Below are positions 32,856-39,316 of a DNA stretch of 60,662 nt, in pieces (positions within the stretch are counted from its first letter, which is position 1; each line of letters begins with the position of its first letter). The notes under the pieces were generated by a model that was not told the origin of the DNA, ran no database searches, and was given only the letters and a program-made list of their open reading frames with translations. The DNA lies in IMG/VR virus record IMGVR_UViG_3300025759_000100, positions 1 to 60,662 of that record, one strand, 5' to 3'. Origin of the DNA: a virus. The translations under genes were made by a program, and so were the position numbers.

Positions 32856-32975
32856 TAAATCTGACGCTACATTAACAAGTAGCATTATCATAGCGATACC
32901 AAATGTACCAATGTTCAAAGCAAGTACTGCTTTCATAGTAATCTCTGCGATTACAAAGTGATTGAATTTTCTCAT
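32847..32975 (-). CDS. 42-residue single-pass membrane microprotein
   Basis: MRKFNHFVIAEITMKAVLAL followed by a hydrophobic helix (GTFGIAMIMLLVNVA) and DLTN-stop. The stop is within element D. A small inner-membrane protein is likely if it is expressed. Confidence 0.5.
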   Translation of the reverse strand: MRKFNHFVIAEITMKAVLALNIGTFGIAMIMLLVNVASDLTN

Positions 32976-32981
32976 ATTATA

Positions 32982-33296
32982 TTATTTTAGTAGTTTCATA
33001 AGTGCATTGACAACGTCATTAGCGTTTGAAGTGTAATCAACGCCTAAGGATAGTGCATTGCTGTAACAGTCATCGCACTCGTCTTGCCACTCGACAAACT
33101 GCCAATAGCCAAACATAGTTGATTCAAGTGCTGTGCTACGCACTGAGTAGTCACTGATGTTGTAAGTGATACTGATTTCACTGTCACCAATCAGAGTTAA
33201 ATCATGATTTGGTAAGTGATGCTTGAGTAATTGATGTATAGCGTTACGCTGTAGTTTTACTTGAGCTCGTAGCTCTTTATTGAATATCATTGCCAT
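32982..33296 (-). CDS. Hypothetical early protein
   Basis: 104 residues; a second in-frame ATG at 33290 is a possible start. It contains ELRAQVKLQRNAIHQLLKHH, WQFVEWQDECDDCYSNALSL (two cysteines) and NDVVNALMKLLK. First gene after element E. Not recognised. Confidence 0.55.
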   Translation of the reverse strand: MAMIFNKELRAQVKLQRNAIHQLLKHHLPNHDLTLIGDSEISITYNISDYSVRSTALESTMFGYWQFVEWQDECDDCYSNALSLGVDYTSNANDVVNALMKLLK

Positions 33297-33302
33297 ATTA
33301 TT

Positions 33303-33332
33303 ATTATCTATAAGTTATCGTATTTTGTTTGT
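33303..33332 (-). promoter_or_regulatory. Element E, 30-bp two-part repeat
   Basis: Minus strand ACAAAC, 18-nt spacer AAAATACGATAACTTATA, GATAAT, then AATAATATG. Here the usual TAA has become AAA, so the preceding gene reads through and ends three codons later. Confidence 0.6.
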
Positions 33333-33449
33333 AGTATTAGGTCTCACCATTGCCACCTCTTCAAACTCTTCACGAGTGATAAGATTCATCATTAGTGCTA
33401 AGTAGTACTTAGTTACATCTCGCTTAGTTATTTTGTTAATTACTTTCAT
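33315..33449 (-). CDS. 44-residue microprotein running into element E
   Basis: MKVINKITKRDVTKYYLALM, then NLITREEFEEVAMVRPNTTNKIR. Other genes stop at ACA AAC TAA; this one has ACA AAC AAA and continues to the next stop, so its last three residues are read from the element. It starts 16 nt after tRNA-like fold 2. Confidence 0.45.
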   Translation of the reverse strand: MKVINKITKRDVTKYYLALMMNLITREEFEEVAMVRPNTTNKIR

Positions 33450-33465
33450 ATTATTTTTAGTTTAG

Positions 33466-33508
33466 TAGTAGCTTGCGAATCGAACGCAACTCGGCACCAT
33501 GACTACTA
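33466..33508 (-). other. Miniature tRNA-like fold 2 (acceptor helix plus T-arm)
   Basis: Minus strand, 43 nt: TAGTAGT (5' strand), a 12-nt linker CATGGTGCCGAG, the T-arm TTGCG-TTCGATT-CGCAA, then GCTACTA (3' strand). Same architecture as fold 1, with the same T-loop, the same U-G seventh pair and C as next base, but different stem sequences. A further hairpin lies just upstream (33532-33536 with 33550-33554). It sits in a 124-nt gap between two early genes. No anticodon arm. Confidence 0.6.
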
Positions 33509-33573
33509 TGTAAGTGTTCATATTTGATATACCAGTAAACACTAAACTAACTGGACTATATGTTGAAGAGTAG

Positions 33574-33828
33574 TTATGACACTACTGCGTCAGTTTCACG
33601 CAACACTTTTGGTATATTGTTACTAGCAGTGTACGACTTATACTTTGCCCAACATGGCATTGCTTCTAAAGCTGACTGCATAAGAGTGAATGCTTTGTCG
33701 TGATTGTAAGTAACTGTGTTACCATTCTTGAATGTTACTGTTATTGTAGCGCCTTTGCCTACAAGTGATTGACGTAAAACGAAACGCTTGCTAGTTAGAG
33801 TGTTAGTCACTGCATTTGAATTTGACAT
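33574..33828 (-). CDS. Hypothetical early protein
   Basis: 84 residues. MSNSNAVTNTLTSKRFVLRQ, then a beta-rich GATITVTFKNGNTVTYNHDK and ALEAMPCWAKYK. The ATG is 33 nt from the GATAAT half of element F. Not recognised. Confidence 0.55.
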   Translation of the reverse strand: MSNSNAVTNTLTSKRFVLRQSLVGKGATITVTFKNGNTVTYNHDKAFTLMQSALEAMPCWAKYKSYTASNNIPKVLRETDAVVS

Positions 33829-33861
33829 GTTATATATATTTTTAAGTTATTAGTTATATTT

Positions 33862-33891
33862 ATTATCTGTTGCTTGTCGTATTTAGTTTGT
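33862..33891 (-). promoter_or_regulatory. Element F, 30-bp two-part repeat
   Basis: Minus strand ACAAAC, 18-nt spacer TAAATACGACAAGCAACA, GATAAT. The downstream ATG is 33 nt away, leaving room for an ordinary leader. This copy is better explained as a promoter than as a translation signal. Confidence 0.6.
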
Positions 33892-33971
33892 AAAAGTAGT
33901 AAGTTTGTTTATGTATTAGTTTTAGTAGAGTAGTACTCCGCCGCGCTCGCAAGTGAACGACATAAATTATT

Positions 33972-34079
33972 TTACAACAACTCACTGAGTGAACAAGTTA
34001 GCATTATGTAAAGAGTAAATACTGTAGCGAAAAGAATTGTATAAATTATTTCTTGAAGTAGTAATTTTAGAATACGCAT
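33972..34079 (-). CDS. 35-residue membrane microprotein, first of the early block
   Basis: MRILKLLLQEIIYTILFATV then FTLYIMLTCSLSELL. Nearly all of it is a hydrophobic helix. Its ATG follows element G by 29 nt, making it the first gene of the minus-strand block. No recognised family. Confidence 0.5.
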   Translation of the reverse strand: MRILKLLLQEIIYTILFATVFTLYIMLTCSLSELL

Positions 34080-34108
34080 GTAGAATATTTTTGTTTTGTT
34101 ATATATAT

Positions 34109-34138
34109 ATTATCGAAGCGTTGTCGTACTTACTATGC
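34109..34138 (-). promoter_or_regulatory. Element G, most divergent copy of the two-part repeat
   Basis: Minus strand GCATAG, 18-nt spacer TAAGTACGACAACGCTTC, GATAAT. The core TAAGTACGAC and the 18-nt spacing are kept while the distal box has changed. It is the outermost copy, before the first early gene. Confidence 0.5.
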
Positions 34139-34202
34139 AAAAATCGAAACTGAGGCAAAGCCAAAGGCGGGGCCCGGTAAACTATATGCACTTTTCCTGG
34201 CA

Positions 34203-34226
34203 GGGGGAGGGGCCGGGGGAGGGGGG
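34203..34226 (+). other. Perfect four-tract G-quadruplex motif
   Basis: GGGGG-A-GGGG-CC-GGGGG-A-GGGGGG: four G runs of 5, 4, 5 and 6 with loops of only 1, 2 and 1 nt, in an AT-rich genome. Short loops predict a very stable quadruplex on the plus strand. Confidence 0.75.
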
Positions 34227-34366
34227 CTACATTTCCCTCCAATATTTATAATATCCGAAAAAAGTATGACACTAGGTAGTTAATAGATATTAGTAACAGG
34301 CATATGTCACACTTTTTAAATAGCGAAGTAAGTGTGTAACTATAAAGAGTATAAAGAAGAAAAGCA

Positions 34367-34759
34367 ATGGCAACTACAACAGCACAAGTAATTATATCAA
34401 GCACGAACTTACTTTCTAGTTCACTTAGCATTAATAACACACGTACATTAAAGCAGTCTGACGGAACAGATGTGGATGAGTCTACAGGTCTAGCAGCAAC
34501 TAAGAACGGTGGTACTAGTATATATACTTTGTATTTAGCGTCAGCTTACGGTAACAACGGTGCCGCGAAAGTGTACATTAAGAATAACGATACTACGTTT
34601 GCTAACTTTGTTACGATCACGATAGGCTCACAAACTCTTGGTAGATTATACGGCGGTGATTGGGCGCTTATACCTTGGGATGCTACAAACGATTTCAAAG
34701 CTACAAACAACAACAGCGGTACTACTATTGAGCACATGCTGTTACATGAAGGAGCATAA
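34367..34759 (+). CDS. Small virion-type protein
   Basis: 130 residues, Thr/Ser/Asn-rich and beta-type (MATTTAQVIISSTNLLSSSL, LASAYGNNGAAKVYIKNND, TITIGSQTLGRLYGGDW). No cysteine and no enzymatic motif. First gene of the late block. It suggests a capsid decoration or small tail protein. Expressed from the divergent region. Confidence 0.5.
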   Translation: MATTTAQVIISSTNLLSSSLSINNTRTLKQSDGTDVDESTGLAATKNGGTSIYTLYLASAYGNNGAAKVYIKNNDTTFANFVTITIGSQTLGRLYGGDWALIPWDATNDFKATNNNSGTTIEHMLLHEGA

Positions 34760-34793
34760 TACTATATATATATAACATACAACATAATTAATT

Positions 34794-35255
34794 ATGGCAT
34801 ACAAAATGAAGAATCCATCTGCTATGAAGATGGCGAAAAAAGCAGGTTGTCCTAGGACTGCTATGAAAATGAAAGCTGAGGAAGCTGCGGCTATGAAGAT
34901 GAAGAAAGCTGCAATGAAGCTTAAAGAGGCATCTGCTATGAAAATGAAGAAGTCTGCTATGAAGGCTGAAGGTGATCCTAAAAAAGAGATGACTCAAGCT
35001 GAAAAGGACGCTGCTATTGCTAACGCTATGCCAGCTGCTAAAAAAGAAGCGCTAAGCGATGAGACAGTTGCGGGTATGAAATCGTACTTTGGTGGAGTTA
35101 ACGCTGATATTGATGCAGTGAAAGCAAAGATGAGAGAGCTTAAGAGCAAGACGGAAAGATCTGGAGTAAGTCCAAAGAACCAGGCTAAATTCGACGCAGA
35201 CCTAAAAGCAGCGGAGCGCGCAGCTAAAGCTAGATACCCACAAGTATTTAGATAA
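34794..35255 (+). CDS. Lys/Met/Ala-rich repeat protein
   Basis: 153 residues. The first ~60 consist of irregular repeats of AMKMKK/AMKLKEA, after the shared start MAYKMKNPSAMKMAKK. The C-terminal half is a normal helical domain (GMKSYFGGVNADIDAVKAKM, NQAKFDADLKAAERAAKA). Strongly basic N-terminus and high methionine content. A DNA-packing or internal head protein is one possibility (inference). Confidence 0.55.
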   Translation: MAYKMKNPSAMKMAKKAGCPRTAMKMKAEEAAAMKMKKAAMKLKEASAMKMKKSAMKAEGDPKKEMTQAEKDAAIANAMPAAKKEALSDETVAGMKSYFGGVNADIDAVKAKMRELKSKTERSGVSPKNQAKFDADLKAAERAAKARYPQVFR

Positions 35256-35307
35256 ACAACGTAAAGGATTTACCTTTACACCATATATAACCTAAAACCC
35301 AATAAAT

Positions 35308-35598
35308 ATGACCTATTTATACTACAAGACGTCGTCTACGACGCACACTACAAAGCCAAGTAAGCAAGAAATCGCAGAATGGACACACATGTCTGCTAAA
35401 TCTAACTGGCGAATCACCCAATTACCTAACGGATACTATCAAACAGAGGTTTCGAACCCACAAGATCAAGAAAGTTGGCATTCTGTTACCCGAAGAGAAA
35501 CGCTCGAAGGTGCAGAATCTGCCATTGACGGTAGCATCGACTACTTTTCTAAAAAATTAGAGGCTACAAAAGGCCCGAAAGTTGTAAAGACTTTCTAA
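35308..35598 (+). CDS. Hypothetical small late protein
   Basis: 96 residues: MTYLYYKTSSTTHTTKPSKQ, NWRITQLPNGYYQTEVSNP, RETLEGAESAIDGSIDYF. A compact mixed fold, probably beta then helix. The upstream gap has a 7-bp hairpin at 35261-35279 (GTAAAGG/CCTTTAC) without a T-run. Not recognised. Confidence 0.5.
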   Translation: MTYLYYKTSSTTHTTKPSKQEIAEWTHMSAKSNWRITQLPNGYYQTEVSNPQDQESWHSVTRRETLEGAESAIDGSIDYFSKKLEATKGPKVVKTF

Positions 35599-35610
35599 AA
35601 AATAAAAATC

Positions 35611-35901
35611 ATGGCATTTAAAATGAAGGCATTCTCTGGTTTTAAATCAAACGGAGATCCAAAGAAAAAATCTACGGCTACAGCTGGTACAATTGTTGGT
35701 GATATCGACAATAAGCTTGGAGACGCATTTGCAAGTGGAGACATGAGCGCAGCAAGAAAAGCTTATAGAGAAGTAAAAAGCGATATCAAAAGCGTTCTAG
35801 CTGGCGGAGGTAAAGAAGCGGAAAGTCTACGTGATCTTATAAACGTTGATAAGTACAAAAACTTCAACTCAGTAAAAAACGCTTACAAAAGCGATCAATA
35901 A
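35611..35901 (+). CDS. Small basic late protein with the MAFKMK start
   Basis: 96 residues. Begins MAFKMKAFSGFKSNGDPKKK and continues as a helical protein (GDIDNKLGDAFASGDMSAAR, KSDIKSVLAGGGKEAESL). The first 20 residues carry the shared N-terminal motif and the GDPKK segment also found in 34794-35255. Not otherwise recognised. Confidence 0.55.
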   Translation: MAFKMKAFSGFKSNGDPKKKSTATAGTIVGDIDNKLGDAFASGDMSAARKAYREVKSDIKSVLAGGGKEAESLRDLINVDKYKNFNSVKNAYKSDQ

Positions 35902-35936
35902 TCCAAACAAACCAATATAATTTAATTTAATACAAT

Positions 35937-37508
35937 ATGGAATACAACTTACCTAGTGAGTTGATCAAGGAACTAGACTTTGGTCATACCGCTAAAAGTA
36001 AAATCATTGCCGGCGTAGATAAGCTGGCACAAGCCGTGAAAAGCACACTTGGCGCATCGGGTAAATGCGTCATCTATGAGGATGCTCGCGGCAGACCGGT
36101 GATCACAAAAGACGGAGTAACCGTGGCTCAAAGCGTAGTCTTATATGATCCGGTTGAAAACATTGGCGCTACATTAATTAAAGAAGCAGCCAACAACACA
36201 GTGAAAGAAGCAGGTGACGGTACTACTACAGCTACTGTCCTTGCTGAAGCACTATTAAAAGAAGTAAATAAAGATGAATACTCTAAAGAATCTATACGAG
36301 AAATCAAAGCAGGTATTAGCTCAGGCCTGGACAAAGTTGTGCAACATCTTGAAGGAAGGGCTATTGAAGTTGAAGGGAGCATGCTTAGCGCTGTTAGCGC
36401 GATTAGTTGCAACAATGATCAAGCCCTTGGAAACATTATTGCAGAAGCTTACGAGCAAGTAGGCAAAGACGGTGTCGTACTTATGGAGGAAGGTGACACC
36501 GATGAAACGCATGTAGAGTTAGTTGACGGGGTGCAGTTTGACTGTGGGCTTACGTCACCGCACTTCGTCACTAACACTGACAAACATCTAGCAGAGCTAG
36601 ATAACCCATACGTGTTAATTGTATCTAGCGAAATACCAAACGTGCGTAAGATACAAAATGTACTAGAGCATGTTATTAAAAAAGGACGTTCTTTACTTAT
36701 TATAGCACCTGTAGCATCTGGCGTTAAGTCTGCGCTTATGATGAACAAGGTTAAAGGTAATATAAAAGTTAATATTATTGACTTACCTGGCTTTGGTCCT
36801 ACAAAGAAAGATGCTACGGAAGATCTAGCTATCATGACGGGTGCTACTGTTATTAACGAAGAGCTGGGTGATGACTTAGACCTTATAGGTGTAGAACACT
36901 TAGGAGAAGTTGAGTACGCCGTAACTAGTGATACTAATACAGTGATTACTCTTGAGGAGATGACAGAAGAGATCAACGAACGTATTGAGCAGGTGTCTAA
37001 GAAAGTTGAAGATGCTAAAGACGGCTTTATGAAAAAGAAGCTACAAGAGCGCTTAGCTATGTTATCAGGCTCTGTAGGTATTATTAAAGTTGGTGCTGCA
37101 TCTAAGGTTGAGCTCAAAGAAAAGAAAGACAGAGTTGAAGATGCTATATACGCAACTAAAGCCGCGCTTAAAGAAGGTATCGTACCTGGTGGCGGATCTG
37201 CATTATACTGGGCGTCTCAAAAAATTTCTCCCACTAACGTGGGTGAGGAGATCCTCCTTAAATCTATTAGAGCTCCGTTCTACACTATACTAGACAACGC
37301 TGGTATTTTAAGCGCTGAAGTTATTAATAAAGAATATCACGGCGTAAACGTTATCACTGGTGAGTGTGTGGACATGATTGAAGCTGGCGTAGTAGATCCA
37401 GTGTTAGTTACTAAGTCTGCACTCAAGAACGCTTGCTCAGTGGTGTCAACTATTATTTCGGCTGATTGTGTAATCTCAAATGCTAGAGCAGATGAAAGCA
37501 ATAAATGA
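35937..37508 (+). CDS. groEL: Phage-encoded GroEL-type chaperonin
   Basis: 523 residues, near the usual 540-550. GroEL landmarks: TLGASGKCVIYED, the ATP site GDGTTTAT at 93-100 preceded by EAANNTVKEA, apical region VELVDGVQFDCGL, VVDPVLVTKSALKNA near the C-terminus, and EGIVPGGGSALYWAS. The usual Gly/Met tail is absent; it ends NARADESNK. It should form a ring chaperonin folding capsid or tail proteins. groES follows and overlaps it, the reverse of the usual bacterial order. AT-rich leader (TATAATTTAATTTAATAC) with no Shine-Dalgarno. Confidence 0.93.
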   Translation: MEYNLPSELIKELDFGHTAKSKIIAGVDKLAQAVKSTLGASGKCVIYEDARGRPVITKDGVTVAQSVVLYDPVENIGATLIKEAANNTVKEAGDGTTTATVLAEALLKEVNKDEYSKESIREIKAGISSGLDKVVQHLEGRAIEVEGSMLSAVSAISCNNDQALGNIIAEAYEQVGKDGVVLMEEGDTDETHVELVDGVQFDCGLTSPHFVTNTDKHLAELDNPYVLIVSSEIPNVRKIQNVLEHVIKKGRSLLIIAPVASGVKSALMMNKVKGNIKVNIIDLPGFGPTKKDATEDLAIMTGATVINEELGDDLDLIGVEHLGEVEYAVTSDTNTVITLEEMTEEINERIEQVSKKVEDAKDGFMKKKLQERLAMLSGSVGIIKVGAASKVELKEKKDRVEDAIYATKAALKEGIVPGGGSALYWASQKISPTNVGEEILLKSIRAPFYTILDNAGILSAEVINKEYHGVNVITGECVDMIEAGVVDPVLVTKSALKNACSVVSTIISADCVISNARADESNK

Positions 37509-37749
37509 TTACATAGTAGTTAACGTAGAGAAAGAAGGTCCCAAAAAAGTTGGTGGCCTTCTTCTTACTGAAGAGCTAGACGAAAGCAATAGATATATTA
37601 AAGCTACGATTATCTCTACAGGTAATCTTGTTGAAGGCTTAAATGATGGTGATGTAATTTACTACGATAAGCACGCTGGTCATGGTATTTCATGGCAAGA
37701 TACAGTGTATCAAGTAATTCGTGGTAGAGATGTTGTACTCGTAGAGTAA
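37492..37749 (+). CDS. groES: GroES-like co-chaperonin
   Basis: 85 residues from ATG at 37492; an ATG four codons upstream is the alternative. MKAINDYIVVNVEKEGPKKV, then a short mobile-loop-like GGLLLTEELDESNRY, followed by IKATIISTGN, LNDGDVIYYDKHAGHGI and VIRGRDVVLVE, the usual GroES beta-barrel order. The length is a little under a bacterial GroES (97). Its pairing with the overlapping groEL supports the call. Confidence 0.85.
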   Translation: MKAINDYIVVNVEKEGPKKVGGLLLTEELDESNRYIKATIISTGNLVEGLNDGDVIYYDKHAGHGISWQDTVYQVIRGRDVVLVE

Positions 37750-37849
37750 CTACTTCACTAAACATGTGATAAGGATAATAGACCTAAACCTTAAATCACA
37801 AACTTTAAACGGTAAATCAATAAACATTAACATTTAAAATTTTTCAAAC

Positions 37850-38182
37850 ATGACACAAAGAGAAGTATTTTTATATTTCCAGGATGGCAATGATGATGCT
37901 TACTGCTATCCTCTTAAAAACTTCATTGGTTTCCAGCACGCTGCTGACGGTACTCTTCTAATGAGATTTGTATCTGTAGTTACTGGACCTGGAGCTACAA
38001 CAGAGATTGATACGGTAACGTTAACATTAGCTTCTAATAAAGAAAAAGATGCTATTAACGATATTGTTAACTTAATCAATAGTGGACCTCACTCAGTAGG
38101 GGTTATAACTATTGCTGATAACGTTAATCAAGTTTATGCTTCTACGCATATTACTGATGTAGCTGGTACACTTGACTCATAA
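37850..38182 (+). CDS. Hypothetical small late protein
   Basis: 110 residues, beta-rich: MTQREVFLYFQDGNDDAYCY, NFIGFQHAADGTLLMRFVSV, TVTLTLASNKEKDAIND. The pattern of a small domain that could coat or decorate a capsid. About 100 nt of AT-rich DNA precedes it with no clear motif. Not recognised. Confidence 0.5.
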   Translation: MTQREVFLYFQDGNDDAYCYPLKNFIGFQHAADGTLLMRFVSVVTGPGATTEIDTVTLTLASNKEKDAINDIVNLINSGPHSVGVITIADNVNQVYASTHITDVAGTLDS

Positions 38183-38185
38183 CAC

Positions 38186-38626
38186 ATGAGACTAACAGCG
38201 CAAGATTTGCGTGATATGAATATCCTTAAGTACTACAGGCTCACGCGTAAGTGGGCCTGTAAGACTTATGGGTTGACTGATGCTGATCTAGAACTACTTA
38301 TATATCTAGATCACAAGGGTAGATTTACCCGCAACGAATTTATCGAGGGTGCTTACACATATTCTTGGGATAAGAAAAGGTGGGAGAAACTACGATCAGC
38401 TGGCTGGATAGAGGTCTGGCGACATAGAAACAGAACTAGTATTAAGTACTCTGTTTACAAGACGTCGTTTAAATGCTCACAGCTAGTTACACGAATATAT
38501 CGCATACTGCTAGGCGAAGAAGATCTACCAACTTCAGAGCGCAGTGTGTTTTTTAACAACAAGTCGTATACAGATAAAGTCTATAACAAAGCTATAGATG
38601 ATATGATACGAGACAAAGATAGATAA
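38186..38626 (+). CDS. Winged-helix (MarR-like) DNA-binding protein
   Basis: 146 residues. WACKTYGLTDADLELLIYLD, FTRNEFIEGAYTYSWDKKRW and KLRSAGWIEVWRHRNRTSIK follow the order helix, recognition helix, wing of a MarR-type fold, with KYSVYKTSFKCS after it. A regulator inside the late block, perhaps controlling late transcription; its target is unknown. It starts 3 nt after the previous gene. Confidence 0.6.
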   Translation: MRLTAQDLRDMNILKYYRLTRKWACKTYGLTDADLELLIYLDHKGRFTRNEFIEGAYTYSWDKKRWEKLRSAGWIEVWRHRNRTSIKYSVYKTSFKCSQLVTRIYRILLGEEDLPTSERSVFFNNKSYTDKVYNKAIDDMIRDKDR

Positions 38627-38627
38627 C

Positions 38628-38966
38628 ATGCCTTTCAAAATGAAACCTAAAAGTCCTCTTACTAAGAAGCTAGTGGGCAATCAACATAAGCTACCTGATC
38701 ATCTAAAGAAAAAGATTTTAGATGCTCCAGAAACTCCTATGAAGAAAAGCAAGGAAGAAAGAATCAGAGGTAAAAAACAAGGTACAACCGCGAACGTTAC
38801 AAGACGCTTAAATGAAGGTAACATAAAGGGTGCTAAGCTTTCTAGAAAAATGAACGTAGCTTCAACAAAGGGTAAAAAAGCTAAAGCAGATAGATTAGAA
38901 AGGAAAAGAGATGCTGCTGATCAAGATTTTTTCAAAAAAGAAGTTCAACGTAGTAGAAACAAGTAA
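38628..38966 (+). CDS. Small very basic late protein with the MPFKMK start
   Basis: 112 residues, about one third Lys/Arg. MPFKMKPKSPLTKKLVGNQH carries the shared N-terminal motif; the rest (KKSKEERIRGKKQGTTANV, AKADRLERKRDAADQDFF) is a basic helical protein. Likely to bind nucleic acid. It ends in a TAATG overlap with the next gene. Confidence 0.55.
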   Translation: MPFKMKPKSPLTKKLVGNQHKLPDHLKKKILDAPETPMKKSKEERIRGKKQGTTANVTRRLNEGNIKGAKLSRKMNVASTKGKKAKADRLERKRDAADQDFFKKEVQRSRNK

Positions 38967-39316
38967 TGGCGTATAAGCTAGGCAAAGAACGTAGAAAAAC
39001 ACGTACACCTGAGAATACACCTATATTCAGAAAGAAGCTAGATAAAGGTATATTAGGTGAAGCTAATATGGATGGTAGCATCTATGTTAGTAAAGACGTG
39101 CCTAAAGATAGCGCTCTTGAAAAAAGAGTTATACGTCATGAGAAGGTTCACGCCAAAGAGATGAAGGAAGGTAGAATAGCTTACGGTGACGACTATGTAA
39201 GAGATGGTAACAAGACTTACCATAGGAGAGACGGTAAGATTAAATACAACGGTAAGTGGCATGATGAAGGAAGTAATGTGTTTCCTTGGGAGAAGAGAGC
39301 TAAGAAAGCAGAGTAA
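38966..39316 (+). CDS. Small zinc metallopeptidase-like protein
   Basis: 116 residues. RHEKVHAKEM holds an HExxH motif (HEKVH at about 58-62) in a helix, as in short metallopeptidases. It is preceded by GSIYVSKDVPKDS and followed by a basic beta-rich end (YHRRDGKIKYNGKWHDEG). Starts MAYKLGKERRKTRTPEN. It may cut a capsid or envelope protein; whether it is active is not shown. It overlaps the next gene (TAATG). Confidence 0.6.
   Translation: MAYKLGKERRKTRTPENTPIFRKKLDKGILGEANMDGSIYVSKDVPKDSALEKRVIRHEKVHAKEMKEGRIAYGDDYVRDGNKTYHRRDGKIKYNGKWHDEGSNVFPWEKRAKKAE

Larger units (their letters stand above)
34080..34366. other. Divergent control region between early and late blocks
   Basis: 287 nt without a supported gene. 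It holds element G (minus strand), a GC-rich segment 34168-34227 with GGGGCCCGG and the G-quadruplex motif, and towards the late genes an AT-rich part with TATGACAC / ATGTCACAC and GTTAATAGATATTAGTAAC, a near-palindrome. No clear plus-strand promoter consensus was found. It is the natural place for early and late promoters and possibly for a replication origin. Confidence 0.55.

Noticed and set aside
34086-34093. TATTTTTG as a second Bacteroidetes promoter box
   Set aside because: The nearest TTG is about 30 nt upstream, outside the usual spacing, and no plus-strand gene follows closely.
34246-34440. Membrane-like 64-residue frame on the minus strand in the divergent region
   Set aside because: It overlaps the first late gene, has no element or start signal before it, and its hydrophobic look comes from the AT-rich complement.
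34793-34997. Repeats encoding AMKMKK as a CRISPR or DNA repeat array
   Set aside because: Spacing and sequence are irregular and in frame; it is a low-complexity protein region.
36449-37117. 222-codon open frame on the minus strand
   Set aside because: It lies wholly within groEL, which is unambiguous.
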